64,000 nt of DNA from Actinoplanes derwentensis (GTDB lineage Bacteria; Actinomycetota; Actinomycetes; Mycobacteriales; Micromonosporaceae), in assembly GCF_900104725.1 (NCBI RefSeq), contig NZ_LT629758.1, forward strand, positions 10,024,001 through 10,088,000, read 5' to 3'. Within the stretch, counting starts at the first letter, position 1. Each line of letters starts with the position of its first letter. The notes under the pieces were generated by a model, which worked only from the letters and a program-made list of their open reading frames with translations, made no database searches and was not told the origin of the DNA. Positions 1 to 8,383 of the stretch are shown piece by piece. Position numbers and translations under genes: made by a program.

Positions 1-800
1 CCATTCGGTTGGCCGCGTCGGCCGGGGCCAGCCCGTAGGCGGCCTTCAGGTAGGCCGGAAGGTAAACCGAGAACGCGACGTAGCCGCCGAACAGGACGGC
101 ATACAGAGCTGCCGCCTGCCAGGTGATCCTTAGCCGTGCGGTGGCTGCCAGCCGTTGCGCCAGCGGCTCGGTCGGCAGGATCCGGCCGGGTGCGTCACGT
201 AACAGCAGCGCCGTCAGCGCGGCGTAGGCGGCCAGGACGATCGCGGTGACGATGAACGGGGTGGCGATGCCGTGGGCGGTGACGAGTTTGACAGTGGTCA
301 GTGCACTGATCGCGGTGCCGCCCATGCCGACGCCGAACAGCCCGATCGCCAGACCCCTGCGCTGGGGCGGGAACCAGGCGTTGACGACCGGTACGCCGAT
401 GGCGAAGGCGGTACCACCGATCCCGAGGAAGAATCCGCCGACCAGCAGCCCGGCGAACGAGGAGTGCCCGGACAGGCCCAGATAGAGCACCGGGACGATG
501 GTGGTCAAGGAGACGAGCGGGAACATGACCCGTCCGCCGAACCGGTCGGTCAGCGCGCCGACCGGGATCCGGCCCACGGAGCCGACGACGACCGGTACCG
601 CGACCAGCAGAGCCTGTTGGAACGCACCTAGGTGGAGAACATCCTTGAACCTGGGTGCCAGCGGGCTGAGTAGCGCCCAGGCCCAGAAATTGACCGCGAA
701 CCCGACGGCGGCCAGGACGAGCGTCACCACCCGCTGCCGTCCCGTCCCGGTCGCTTGTCCGGCGCCGGGCGTACCGGCGCTGGGCTGCCCTGTGCTCATC
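1..800 (-). CDS. narK: NarK-type nitrate/nitrite MFS transporter (N-terminal part, runs off the window)
   Basis: Major facilitator protein that moves nitrate in and/or nitrite out across the cytoplasmic membrane. The visible ~266 residues start at an ATG preceded by a GGAGA ribosome site and carry the hydrophobic stretch VGFAVNFWAWALLSPLAPRF and the MFS loop motif GALTDRFGGRVMFP. It is strongly similar throughout to the second narK at 20880-22103, including NAWFPPQRRGLAIG and GGYVAFSVYLPAYLK, so the two are paralogues on opposite sides of the nitrate/nitrite block. The C-terminus lies beyond base 1. Nitrate versus nitrite direction cannot be told from sequence alone. Family assignment is secure. 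Confidence 0.93.
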
Positions 801-968
801 GTTGTCTCCACGTGTCGTTTCGCGTCGGTGGTCATCGATCCAGGCCGTCGGATGCGGCGCCCTCGGCCAGCGTGCGGACTCCGGCCCCGGAAGCAGGGCC
901 ACGGGTTCCATTAACGTGGGCCGGACATCCCGGTGGCATCATGTGAGATTCGATCCGTCGAACGATCT

Positions 969-1823
969 TCACGCTGGCTCCGCAACCCGTTCCAGGCGGA
1001 TCTGCCACACCGCGGGCCCGGACTGCAGCCACTGGGCGTCGATCTGCGCGCCGAAGCGGTCACCGATCTCGGCGAGGACCGGGCGGGGCGCGTGCGAGGC
1101 GACCAGGACGACCGCATCGCCGGGCAACAGGGCAGCTACCGTGGACAGTACCAATTCGTGCCGCTGTTCGTGCTCGACTTCGCGCACGTCAAGGCGGCGG
1201 TCGACACCCAGCGGCAGCGCAGTCGTGGCCGTCTGGTCGACGCCGCAACCGCAGCTCTCACCGCCGCATCCGCCGGCCGGTCGCTCAGCAGCGGAGCTAC
1301 CGGCTGCGATTTCATCGTCGGCGCCGAGCAGCTCATGCATGCCGGCCAGGATCTCAGCCAGGGAAACCTCCGGCGCCGCGGTCAGCAGCGGCAGCACCAG
1401 ATCGTTCTCCTTAGCCAGGTGGGTCACGAACATCGCATCCAGCGCCCTGGCAGCCGCGGCTGCCCGCACCAGGGAACTGGTGCCCGACACCTCAGCGACC
1501 AGCGCGGTCAACACAACGTGCTCGGCGGTCATGCCTTGGACGAGCAGGTTCCCGGCGGGCACGGCCGCAGCCGACGGGTAGAGGGCCACCTCTTCAGCCG
1601 CGGCGTGCGGAAGCACCTCCCCGTGCAAGTACGCCAGCAGGTCCCGGCGGGCGTCTTCCGCCTTGAGCAGGTATCCGCCGTCGACGAGGTGAAGGAGTGC
1701 CTCGACACGCCGACGCACACCCGCGGCGAGTTGAGCGTGATGCCGCACGACGGCTCGGGCGGCGGTCTGATCCGCAGCGCTGCCGGCGTGGTTGATGGCT
1801 CGGACCGGTCCGGGTTGTGACAT
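969..1823 (-). CDS. Hemerythrin HHE-domain protein with C-terminal DUF2249 domain
   Basis: 284 residues. The N-terminal ~25-170 form a four-helix hemerythrin-like (HHE) domain with spaced His and Glu that would hold a di-iron site (HGEVLPHAAAEE, EHVVL, THLAKENDLVLP). A Gly/Cys-rich linker (GGCGGESCGCG) follows, then a DUF2249 domain at ~205-284. Proteins of this build are linked in other bacteria to O2, NO or nitrosative-stress handling and Fe-S repair, which fits a nitrite-reductase neighbourhood; the exact role is inference. The ATG start has a GGAGGGG ribosome site and lies exactly 50 nt from the start of the divergent regulator. That intergenic module is repeated twice more in the window. 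Confidence 0.85.
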   Translation of the reverse strand: MSQPGPVRAINHAGSAADQTAARAVVRHHAQLAAGVRRRVEALLHLVDGGYLLKAEDARRDLLAYLHGEVLPHAAAEEVALYPSAAAVPAGNLLVQGMTAEHVVLTALVAEVSGTSSLVRAAAAARALDAMFVTHLAKENDLVLPLLTAAPEVSLAEILAGMHELLGADDEIAAGSSAAERPAGGCGGESCGCGVDQTATTALPLGVDRRLDVREVEHEQRHELVLSTVAALLPGDAVVLVASHAPRPVLAEIGDRFGAQIDAQWLQSGPAVWQIRLERVAEPA

Positions 1824-1873
1824 GACGCCCCTCCACTAGTTTTGCTGGCCTTTACCGTTATAACCTTGTTTCC
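1824..1873. promoter_or_regulatory. 50-nt divergent promoter/operator module, copy 1 (intact)
   Basis: The two divergent start codons at 1823 and 1874 are separated by exactly 50 nt. The spacer holds, in fixed order, a CCCTCC block (ribosome site of the hemerythrin gene on the minus strand), GTTTTG, and CGTTATAACCTT. The same order and spacing recur at 4445-4494 and 13509-13558. The imperfect inverted repeat CGTT-N2-AACG is the best operator candidate. TATAAC lies only 11 nt before the regulator ATG and no ribosome site is visible on that side, so a leaderless regulator transcript is likely (inference). Confidence 0.75.
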
Positions 1874-2638
1874 ATGACCGCGATAGGGCCCGGACCATCC
1901 AGTGAGGTACCAGACACCGCCCGGCATCGAGCACTGGCAGCAGCGAGCCGGGTCCGGATGCTGGACCTGGTGCGCCGCACCGAGGGCGGGGTGACCGCGG
2001 CAGAGGTGGTCGAGGCGACCGGGCTGCATCCGAGCACGGTGCGGGCACATCTGGACCAGCTGGCGAAGTCGGGCCTGCTGGCCAGACAGCGCCGCAGTGA
2101 CGGCTCGCCGGGCCGGCCGGCCTGGCGCTACCTGGCCGTCGAGCGTCCCGAGGAGCACGACGACGGTGCCGGCCGGCCGTATCGAGAGATGGCCGCCGCA
2201 CTGATCGGGCACCTCGCCCGGGACGCGGACGACCCGCAGGCCGCTGGCGTGCGTGCGGGTCGGGACTGGGGCCGATCGCTGGTTGCGCCGCTGCGCGAGA
2301 CCGCCGTCCGGACCACACCGATGGATGGTCTGGTGCAGGTTCTGGATGGGCTCGGTTTCACCCCGCAGGTCGTCGACCGGCCCGGACCGGGCGCCGCGGT
2401 CGTGCACCTGCGGTCCTGCCCCTTCCTGGAACTCGCTCTCGCGCACCCCGATGTGGTGTGCGGTGTGCATCTGGGAGTGATCGGCGGCGCGCTGGGCGCG
2501 TTGGGCGCCTCGGCCGCCGATACCGACCTGGAACCGTTCGCCGCGCCGGGCGTCTGCGTGGTCCGGGTCCGGACCCACTCGGCCCCGATGCCCGCGGCGG
2601 CCGCCGAACCCGCGAACGGCGAGCGGGCGTGCCCGTGA
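1874..2638 (+). CDS. ArsR/SufR-like HTH regulator with three-Cys C-terminal domain (paralogue 1)
   Basis: 254 residues. Residues ~17-90 are a winged helix-turn-helix (HRALAAASRVRMLDLV ... LHPSTVRAHLDQLAKSGLL). The C-terminal half has Cys182, Cys196 and Cys228, spaced C-x13-C-x31-C, in the context SCPFLELA ... VVCGVHL ... GVCVV. This layout recalls SufR-type regulators that bind an Fe-S cluster; sensing of NO, O2 or iron is therefore plausible but inferred. The paralogue at 12798-13508 has identical Cys spacing. The stop codon overlaps the start of a truncated NnrS-like gene by GTGA, so the ancestral unit was regulator-nnrS. It is divergent from the hemerythrin gene across the 50-nt module and probably regulates both. 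Confidence 0.85.
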   Translation: MTAIGPGPSSEVPDTARHRALAAASRVRMLDLVRRTEGGVTAAEVVEATGLHPSTVRAHLDQLAKSGLLARQRRSDGSPGRPAWRYLAVERPEEHDDGAGRPYREMAAALIGHLARDADDPQAAGVRAGRDWGRSLVAPLRETAVRTTPMDGLVQVLDGLGFTPQVVDRPGPGAAVVHLRSCPFLELALAHPDVVCGVHLGVIGGALGALGASAADTDLEPFAAPGVCVVRVRTHSAPMPAAAAEPANGERACP

Positions 2639-2877
2639 ACGGCCGGCCTGGCATTCCGGTCGCAGCGCGGCTCCCGTTGCTGGCGGCCGGCGGGTTTGTG
2701 CTGCTCGGTGGCCTGTACGCCGCGCTGCTGCTGCTCGACGCGCCGTTGCCCGACACCGCGTCCGGCGCCGGGCAGGTACACCGGGGGGCAAGGTCAATCC
2801 ACCCGGGCCGGGCGATTGCCCGACCTGCGGTGAGGCGGCGGTGCTCATCGGCCCTCGGTAACCGTGGTGTGCCGTGA
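2635..2877 (+). pseudogene. Truncated NnrS-like membrane protein gene (5' fragment)
   Basis: Begins with a GTG overlapping the regulator's stop codon (GTGA). The first ~50 codons match the N-terminus of the full NnrS-like gene at 4495-5697: LPLLAAGGFVLLGGLYAALL here against VPVLLAGGFALVAGLYAGVL there, ending at a shared Gln-Val-His at about 2783. After that the similarity stops and the frame runs through unrelated Arg-rich codons to a stop at 2877. Only the first membrane segment survives, so this is a deletion relic of the ancestral regulator-nnrS unit rather than a working gene. Confidence 0.75.
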
Positions 2878-3245
2878 GCCCAGTTCATGGTCACGTCCAG
2901 CGGCGTCGTGTTCAAGGTTGGTGCGGTCGTAGGTCGAGATCGGGCGGTGGCGTTCCCGGTTGTCGGCCCCGGGTCCGGCTTTCAGGTCCGCGGTCGTCGC
3001 CGTCGAGCCCGACGGGTGATGCAACGGGCGGCATCGGTTCCTCCTGCAGTGCGGTTTCAGCTGGGACTGTGTGCACTTTGCAGTACCGGGAGCCTGCCCG
3101 CCGCCGTTGCGGTGCGGCCAGACGGCAAGTCCCTTGTCGTGGCGTATGCCCGCTGGGGCGCGGCGAGGTGGACGGGCTGGTATCCCGCGGCTGTCGGGGT
3201 TGTGGGGGCACGATCGACCGGACCATGCCCGGCGCTCACGCTTGA
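2878..3245. other. Gene-free gap of 368 bp
   Basis: Several overlapping open frames exist on both strands but none has recognisable protein similarity, a good ribosome site or the expected codon pattern. It lies between the broken NnrS-like fragment and the 3' end of moeA, and is probably scar DNA left by the deletion that truncated the NnrS copy. Confidence 0.4.
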
Positions 3246-4385
3246 TCAGGCGGGGGTCAGGGTGGCTGCCCGGTCACCGGAGGTCCAGCGTGGCGGTAGT
3301 ACGGCGAGTGCGTCGGCTGCCGCGGCGGCACGCAGCCCGGCGGAACCCGTGCCGGCGATGATCCTTGCCGTGGCGCCGTCGATGCGGACGGGGACGATGC
3401 GTACGCCGCCGGGCACCGGTGTCGCGGTGCCGGTCACCTCCGTGGTGGGCAACGGGCCGACGGGCCGTCCGCTGAGGGTGCGCAGCAGCGGTTCGAGCAG
3501 GGTGAGGGCGGCCACCAGGCCGGCGTGTGGATTGCCGGGCAGGCTGATCACGAAGCGTCCGTCCGGTAGGCAGGCCAGGGCCTGCGGGTGGCCGGGGCGG
3601 CAGGCGACCGACCGTACGTGCCAGGTCGCCTTCTCGGTGTTCAGCACGGTGTGCAGGTGGTCAGCGGCGCCGGCCGAGGAGGAGCCGCTGACCACGACCA
3701 CGTCGGTGTCCGCGTCGTCGAGCGCGGTGTGCAGCAGTGCCGGGTCGTCACGCAGGAGACTGCTGGCGCTCAGCAGGCCGCCGGCCCGGTGCGTGATGGC
3801 GTGGACCAGCCCGGTGAAGCTGTCGCGGACCTGGCCGGGACCGGGCGTGCCGGCGGCGATGATCTCGTCTCCGGTGACGAGCAGGGTGACCGTCGGCGGC
3901 TGGTGGGTGAGCACGTCTTCGGTACCGGCCTGGACGGCGGCTGCGGCGATCGTGGCGGTGACGATCCGGCCGGCGGGCACGATCAGATCACCGGGCCGGG
4001 TGTCGTCGCCGGTGCGGCGGATGTGGCGTTGGCGGCCGATCGTGCCGGTCACGGTCGGCCCGTCGCAGTGGCTGTGCTCGTACGGCAGGACAGCGTCGGC
4101 GTTGGCGGGGACCGGTGCTCCGGTGCCGATCTCGACGGCGGCGCCGGTCGGTAACGGGTGGATTTCGCCCGGATGGCCGGCCAGGACCCGGCCGGTGACG
4201 GTCCACGGTCCCGGCCCGGCGATGGCGTAGCCGTCCATGGCCGCGGCGTCGAAGGCCGGCGCGGCCGACCGGGCGAGTATCGGGGCGGCCAGGACGCGCC
4301 CGGTCGCCGTGCTGATCGCGAGGTGTTCGGAGGGCAGCGGCTGCGGCGTGTCGCGGGCGGTGGCGTAGGCCTGTTCCCACGGCAT
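3246..4385 (-). CDS. moeA: Molybdopterin molybdenumtransferase MoeA
   Basis: Inserts molybdate into adenylylated molybdopterin, the last step in making the cofactor that NarG needs. From the ATG at 4385 the protein is 379 residues, close to the family's ~400. MoeA landmarks are in order: WEQAYATARDTPQPLPSEHL, the signature PAFDAAAMDGYAI, a central molybdopterin-binding domain with VTGDEIIAAGTPG and VVVVSGSSSAGAADHL, and a C-terminal beta domain. The start is uncertain. A strong GGGAGGG ribosome site and an ATG at 4444 exist, conserved from the hemerythrin gene at 1823, but that ATG is out of frame with MoeA by 59 nt. Either MoeA starts at 4385 or a frameshift lies between. Confidence 0.9.
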   Translation of the reverse strand: MPWEQAYATARDTPQPLPSEHLAISTATGRVLAAPILARSAAPAFDAAAMDGYAIAGPGPWTVTGRVLAGHPGEIHPLPTGAAVEIGTGAPVPANADAVLPYEHSHCDGPTVTGTIGRQRHIRRTGDDTRPGDLIVPAGRIVTATIAAAAVQAGTEDVLTHQPPTVTLLVTGDEIIAAGTPGPGQVRDSFTGLVHAITHRAGGLLSASSLLRDDPALLHTALDDADTDVVVVSGSSSAGAADHLHTVLNTEKATWHVRSVACRPGHPQALACLPDGRFVISLPGNPHAGLVAALTLLEPLLRTLSGRPVGPLPTTEVTGTATPVPGGVRIVPVRIDGATARIIAGTGSAGLRAAAAADALAVLPPRWTSGDRAATLTPA

Positions 4386-4444
4386 CCCGGACGGATGCCG
4401 GTCGGCTGTGCCGGCACGCGATGTGGGGGACGACGTTGTGACAT

Positions 4445-4494
4445 GGAACCCTCCCAAGGTTTTGACGTTAAATTGCGTTGTAACGTTAACGGCC
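4445..4494. promoter_or_regulatory. 50-nt divergent promoter/operator module, copy 2
   Basis: Same spacer length and element order as at 1824-1873: CCCTCC, GTTTTG, then CGTTGTAACGTT, here with a perfect CGTT-N2-AACG inverted repeat. On the left the conserved ribosome site plus ATG (4444) leads only into a short frame upstream of moeA. On the right the GTG at 4495 is the former regulator start, now fused in frame to an NnrS-like gene. The operator is therefore probably still bound by one or both surviving paralogous regulators (inference). Confidence 0.75.
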
Positions 4495-5697
4495 GTGGAA
4501 ACCACACGGAAAGGTCCGTCCGGCGAGAGACTCGACACTCCCCGGCGCCCGGCGCGGGGATCGGGCCGCAACGAAGGAAATCCCCGGCCGGCCGGCCGGG
4601 TGCCGGTGGCCTGGCGTGTTCCCGTCCTGCTGGCGGGCGGATTCGCGTTGGTCGCCGGTCTGTACGCCGGGGTGCTGCTGCTGTCGGTGCCGGTCCCGGC
4701 TCCGACCGTCGCGCTGGAGCAGGTGCACGGGCCGGTGATGGTGTTCGGCTTCGTCGGCACGCTGATCGGCCTGGAACGGGCGGTCGCGCTCGGCGCCCGC
4801 TGGGCGCTGCTGGGTCCCGCCTGCTCCGGGGCGGGCGCGATCGGCCTGGTCGTGGCCGGCCCGGGGGCGGCGGGGCACGGGTTGCTGATGCTGGCCGCGG
4901 TGATCCTGGTGGGCGTCTACCGGGCGTTGTGGCGGCGCCAGCCGAGCGTCGCGCTGCTCGCGCAGGCGGCCGGGGCGTTCGCCTGGTATGCCACCACCCT
5001 GTTGTGGCTGGCCGGGTTCACCGTCGCCGAGACGGTGCCGTGGCTCGCGGTGTTCGTCGTCGCGACGATCGCCGGGGAGCGTCTGGAACTGGCCCATGTC
5101 GCGCTGCGTGACCCGAACGCGCCGCGTCTGTTCCTCGCCGCGGTTCTGACCCTGGTCGTCGGGGCCGCAGGGAGCACCGCCGTACCCGTCGCGGGGGCGC
5201 ATCTGTTCGGTTTCGGGTTGCTGGCGGTGACGGCTTGGCTGGTGGTGTACGACGTGGCCCGCCGCCTGGTGCGTTCGTCCGGCCTGCCCCGTTACATCGC
5301 GGTGGGGTTGCTGGCCGGCTACGCGTGGCTGGCCCTGGCCGGTCTGCTGTGGGCCGGTGGCGGCCTCGTCCTGGACGGTCCCCGGTACGACACGGTGCTG
5401 CACGCGGTGTTCCTCGGCTTCACCATGTCGATGATCTTCGTGCACGCGCCGGTGATCCTCCCGGCGGTGCTGCGCCGCCCGCTGCCGTACCACCGACTGT
5501 TGTACGCCCCACTCGTGCTCTTGCACCTGTCGCTGCTGATCCGCATCGGGTTCGGTGACGGCGCGGGCTGGGAGCCGGTGTGGCGGTGGGCGGGCCTGGC
5601 CAACGTCGCGGCGGTCGTCGGGTTCGCCGGATGCGCCATCGCACTGTCGGTGGTGGCGCAGCCGGAGGTCCGCAGTACCGTCCGGGTGGCGTCGTGA
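4495..5697 (+). CDS. NnrS-like multi-spanning membrane protein fused to a regulator N-terminal stub
   Basis: About 400 residues with 10-12 hydrophobic segments. The C-terminal part has LGFTMSMIFVHAPVILPAVL, the His-containing signature seen in NnrS-type haem/copper membrane proteins of NO and nitrite metabolism. The first ~27 codons (VETTRKGPSGERLDTPRR...) align with the start of the HTH regulator at 13508 (METMPTGPSGETIDTPRH), so a deletion has joined the regulator's start to nnrS in frame. Native initiation may instead be at GTG 4600, matching the start of the truncated copy at 2635. It overlaps the next gene by GTGA and belongs to a three-gene operon ending in nirK. Confidence 0.8.
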   Translation: METTRKGPSGERLDTPRRPARGSGRNEGNPRPAGRVPVAWRVPVLLAGGFALVAGLYAGVLLLSVPVPAPTVALEQVHGPVMVFGFVGTLIGLERAVALGARWALLGPACSGAGAIGLVVAGPGAAGHGLLMLAAVILVGVYRALWRRQPSVALLAQAAGAFAWYATTLLWLAGFTVAETVPWLAVFVVATIAGERLELAHVALRDPNAPRLFLAAVLTLVVGAAGSTAVPVAGAHLFGFGLLAVTAWLVVYDVARRLVRSSGLPRYIAVGLLAGYAWLALAGLLWAGGGLVLDGPRYDTVLHAVFLGFTMSMIFVHAPVILPAVLRRPLPYHRLLYAPLVLLHLSLLIRIGFGDGAGWEPVWRWAGLANVAAVVGFAGCAIALSVVAQPEVRSTVRVAS

Positions 5698-6926
5698 CCA
5701 CCGCGGCAACGCCGGTGCAGACGAGCGGAGGTCTGAGCGAGCGCGCCCGATGGCATCGCCGGGCCGCGCTGATCCCCCTGGCCTACCTGGCAGCCCTGAT
5801 GGTGGTGGCATTGGTTCACCCGTGGCTGCCGGCGTGGCGGTGGCTCGGAATGCACCTGCTGCTGCTCGGCGCGGTCACCAACGCCATCCTGGTGTGGAGC
5901 GCGCATTTCACCGCCGCGATCCTGCGGATCCCGGCACCGGCTCACCGCCGCGCTGACGTGACGCAGTTGACCGTGCACAACGCCGGGGTCATGGCGGTGC
6001 TGGCCAGTGGTGCTTTCGACCGGCCGTGGCTCGGCGTCGCCGGGGCGGTGGCGGTGTTCGCCGCGGTCGTGTCCCAGCTGCTCTGGCTCGCCCGCAAGCT
6101 GCGGGCCGCGGTCCCGTCCCGGTTCGCGATCACCGTGCGCTACTACCTGGCCGCCACGACGGCGCTGCTGACCGGGATCCCGGTGGGAGCGTGGATGCTC
6201 GTGGTCGACGACACCACCCGGCCGCGGTTGCTGCTGGTGCACGCCCACGTCAACCTGCTCGGCTGGGTCACCCTCACCGTGCTCGGCACCGTGCTCACGT
6301 TCTGGCCGACCGTGCTGCGGACCCGCATGGCCGACAGCGCGGCCACCGCCAGCCGTACCGCACTGCCCACCGCGGTGACCGGCCTGGCCGTACTCGCGGT
6401 CGGGCTGCTGTCCTGGTGGCCGCTGCTGGCAGCCGGCGGGCTCGCCCTGTTCGCCATGGCCGTCGCCCTGACCGCCGGCCCGGCCTGGCGGGCCGGGCGA
6501 GTCAAACCTCCCGCCTCGTACGCCGCCTGGTCCATCGCCGCCGCCGGCGGCTGGCTGATCCTCGCCTTGGCCGTCGACGCCCGGATCCTGCTCACCGCCG
6601 GCACCGCCGCCCAGGCCGCCGACCGGTACAGCACGATGCTGACGCCCCTGCTGATCGGGTTCGTCGCGCAGGTGCTGCTCGGCTCCCTCAGCTACCTGCT
6701 GCCCATGGCACTCGGCGGCGGCCCGGCCGCGGTACGCGAGCGCACCTCGGTCCTCGACCGGCGCTCCGCCCAGCGCGTGACCATGGCCAACACCGCGCTC
6801 GTGGTCTTCCTGCTGCCGGTCGGCTCCTACATCCGGATCACCACGTCCCTGCTGATCCTGGCCGCTCTCGTGCAGTTCCTGATCCCCGTCACCCGCGTGC
6901 TGCTGACCGCCCGGAGGAAACCGTGA
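5694..6926 (+). CDS. Polytopic membrane protein of the nitrite reductase operon
   Basis: 410 residues and about 12 membrane segments, with a GTG start overlapping the preceding stop (GTGA). Conserved-looking His sites lie within or next to membrane segments (WLGMHLLLLGAVTNA, HVNLLGWVTLTVLG), resembling NnrS-like or haem-copper-oxidase-like membrane proteins, but I cannot name a family with certainty. The tight overlap with nnrS upstream and nirK downstream implies co-translation and a role in nitrite/NO handling, for example electron delivery to NirK or NO tolerance (inference). The start was chosen for the GTGA overlap; a longer frame upstream would overlap the previous gene deeply. Confidence 0.75.
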   Translation: MTTAATPVQTSGGLSERARWHRRAALIPLAYLAALMVVALVHPWLPAWRWLGMHLLLLGAVTNAILVWSAHFTAAILRIPAPAHRRADVTQLTVHNAGVMAVLASGAFDRPWLGVAGAVAVFAAVVSQLLWLARKLRAAVPSRFAITVRYYLAATTALLTGIPVGAWMLVVDDTTRPRLLLVHAHVNLLGWVTLTVLGTVLTFWPTVLRTRMADSAATASRTALPTAVTGLAVLAVGLLSWWPLLAAGGLALFAMAVALTAGPAWRAGRVKPPASYAAWSIAAAGGWLILALAVDARILLTAGTAAQAADRYSTMLTPLLIGFVAQVLLGSLSYLLPMALGGGPAAVRERTSVLDRRSAQRVTMANTALVVFLLPVGSYIRITTSLLILAALVQFLIPVTRVLLTARRKP

Positions 6927-8296
6927 CCCATCCCGCACCACAGCCGGCGACCGGCGGGCCACGCCACCTCGGCGGATTCGCCACCGGCCTGGCCCTCGTC
7001 CTGACCGCCGTCCTGGTCGGCACGGCCGCCCAGCGCATCACCACCACGAACCCCACCCCGGTATCCGCCGCCGGGGTCACCGCGACCGGGCACACCACGA
7101 CGGTGGCCGTCACCGCCGACGGGATGCGTTTCCACCCGGACCACATCACCGTTCCGGCCGGAGACCGTCTGGTCATCGATCTGACCAACCGTGACCACCG
7201 GCGCCACGACCTCGTCCTGGCCACCGGCGCCACGACCGGCAGCATCGGCCCCGGCGCCGGCACCAGCCTCGACGCCGGCATCATCGGCAGCACCGTCGAC
7301 GGCTGGTGCTCCCTGCCCGGACACCGGCAGGCAGGCATGACACTCACCATCACCACCACCGGATCACCGGACACCCCCGGTGAGCACAGCACCGGCCACA
7401 CCACCGGCGACGCGCCCGCCGTAGCACCGTCGCTCGACGCGATGGCCACCCCGGCCGCCGGGTTCACCGCCCGCGACGCCGCCGCACCGGCGACTCCCAC
7501 CGCCCGGGTGCACCGGCTCGACCTGCACGTCCAAGAGGTGCAGCGGGAGATCGCACCCGGGGTGACCCAGCAGCTGTGGACGTTCAACGGCACCGCCCCC
7601 GGCCCGGTGCTGCGCGGGCGTGTCGGCGACACCTTCGAGATCACCCTGATCAACGACGGCAGCCTCGACCACGGCATCGACTTCCACGCCGGCGCTCTCG
7701 CCCCCGACCAGCCGATGCGTCCCATCAACCCCGGCGAACGCCTGATCTACCGGTTCACCGCCACCGCAGCCGGCATCTGGATGTACCACTGCTCGACCAT
7801 GCCGATGCTGCACCACATCGGCAACGGCATGTACGGCGCGGTCATCATCGACCCACCCGGCCTGCCGGCCGTCGACCACGAATACGTCCTGGTCCAATCC
7901 GAGTTCTATCTCGGCGCCGACGGCCGGTCTGGCGACCTGGCCAAGATGCAGACCGAACGCCCTGACGCCGTCGTGTTCAACGGCTACGTCAACCAGTACG
8001 CCCACCGCCCCCTGACCGCCGCCCTCGGTGACCGGATCCGGATCTGGGTCCTCAACGCCGGCCCCAACCGCGCCAGCGCCTTCCACGTCGTCGGCGCCCA
8101 CTTCGACACCGTCTACCGCGAAGGACAGTGGCAACTGCGCCCCGACGATCCCGGCGCCGCGCAAGTACTCGACCTGGCCCCGGCCGGCGGCGGATTTGTC
8201 GAAACGGTCCTGTCCGAGCCCGGCCACTACCCGTTCGTCAGCCACATCATGGTCGACGCCGAACGCGGTGCCCGCGGCCTCATCACAGTGCACTGA
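6923..8296 (+). CDS. nirK: Copper nitrite reductase NirK with extra N-terminal cupredoxin domain
   Basis: Reduces nitrite to NO outside the cytoplasmic membrane. 457 residues, GTG start overlapping the previous stop, GGAGG ribosome site. There is a membrane anchor or signal at ~17-35. An extra cupredoxin at ~55-145 has a type-1 set His95/Cys129/His134/Met139. The two-domain NirK core follows from ~195: type-1 copper His250, Cys290, His298, Met303; type-2 copper His255, His289, His441; catalytic Asp253 and His388 (DHGIDFHAG, MYHCSTMPMLHH, AFHVVGAH, FVSHIM). All ligands are present, so it should be active. The added blue-copper domain may be a built-in electron donor. The pathway with NarGHI would be nitrate to nitrite to NO. 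Confidence 0.92.
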   Translation: MTHPAPQPATGGPRHLGGFATGLALVLTAVLVGTAAQRITTTNPTPVSAAGVTATGHTTTVAVTADGMRFHPDHITVPAGDRLVIDLTNRDHRRHDLVLATGATTGSIGPGAGTSLDAGIIGSTVDGWCSLPGHRQAGMTLTITTTGSPDTPGEHSTGHTTGDAPAVAPSLDAMATPAAGFTARDAAAPATPTARVHRLDLHVQEVQREIAPGVTQQLWTFNGTAPGPVLRGRVGDTFEITLINDGSLDHGIDFHAGALAPDQPMRPINPGERLIYRFTATAAGIWMYHCSTMPMLHHIGNGMYGAVIIDPPGLPAVDHEYVLVQSEFYLGADGRSGDLAKMQTERPDAVVFNGYVNQYAHRPLTAALGDRIRIWVLNAGPNRASAFHVVGAHFDTVYREGQWQLRPDDPGAAQVLDLAPAGGGFVETVLSEPGHYPFVSHIMVDAERGARGLITVH

Positions 8297-8383
8297 CACC
8301 CGGGGTTCCCGCAGGCAGGCCGAAAGCTAACGCATCTGGCGGAACAGGACAAACGCGTTCCGGTTCACGGCGTTCGGGTGAAC

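Noticed and set aside
2912..3226. 104-codon minus-strand frame with a Cys-Lys-Val-His stretch
   Set aside because: No family pattern, Pro/Arg-rich shadow composition and no ribosome site; treated as scar DNA.
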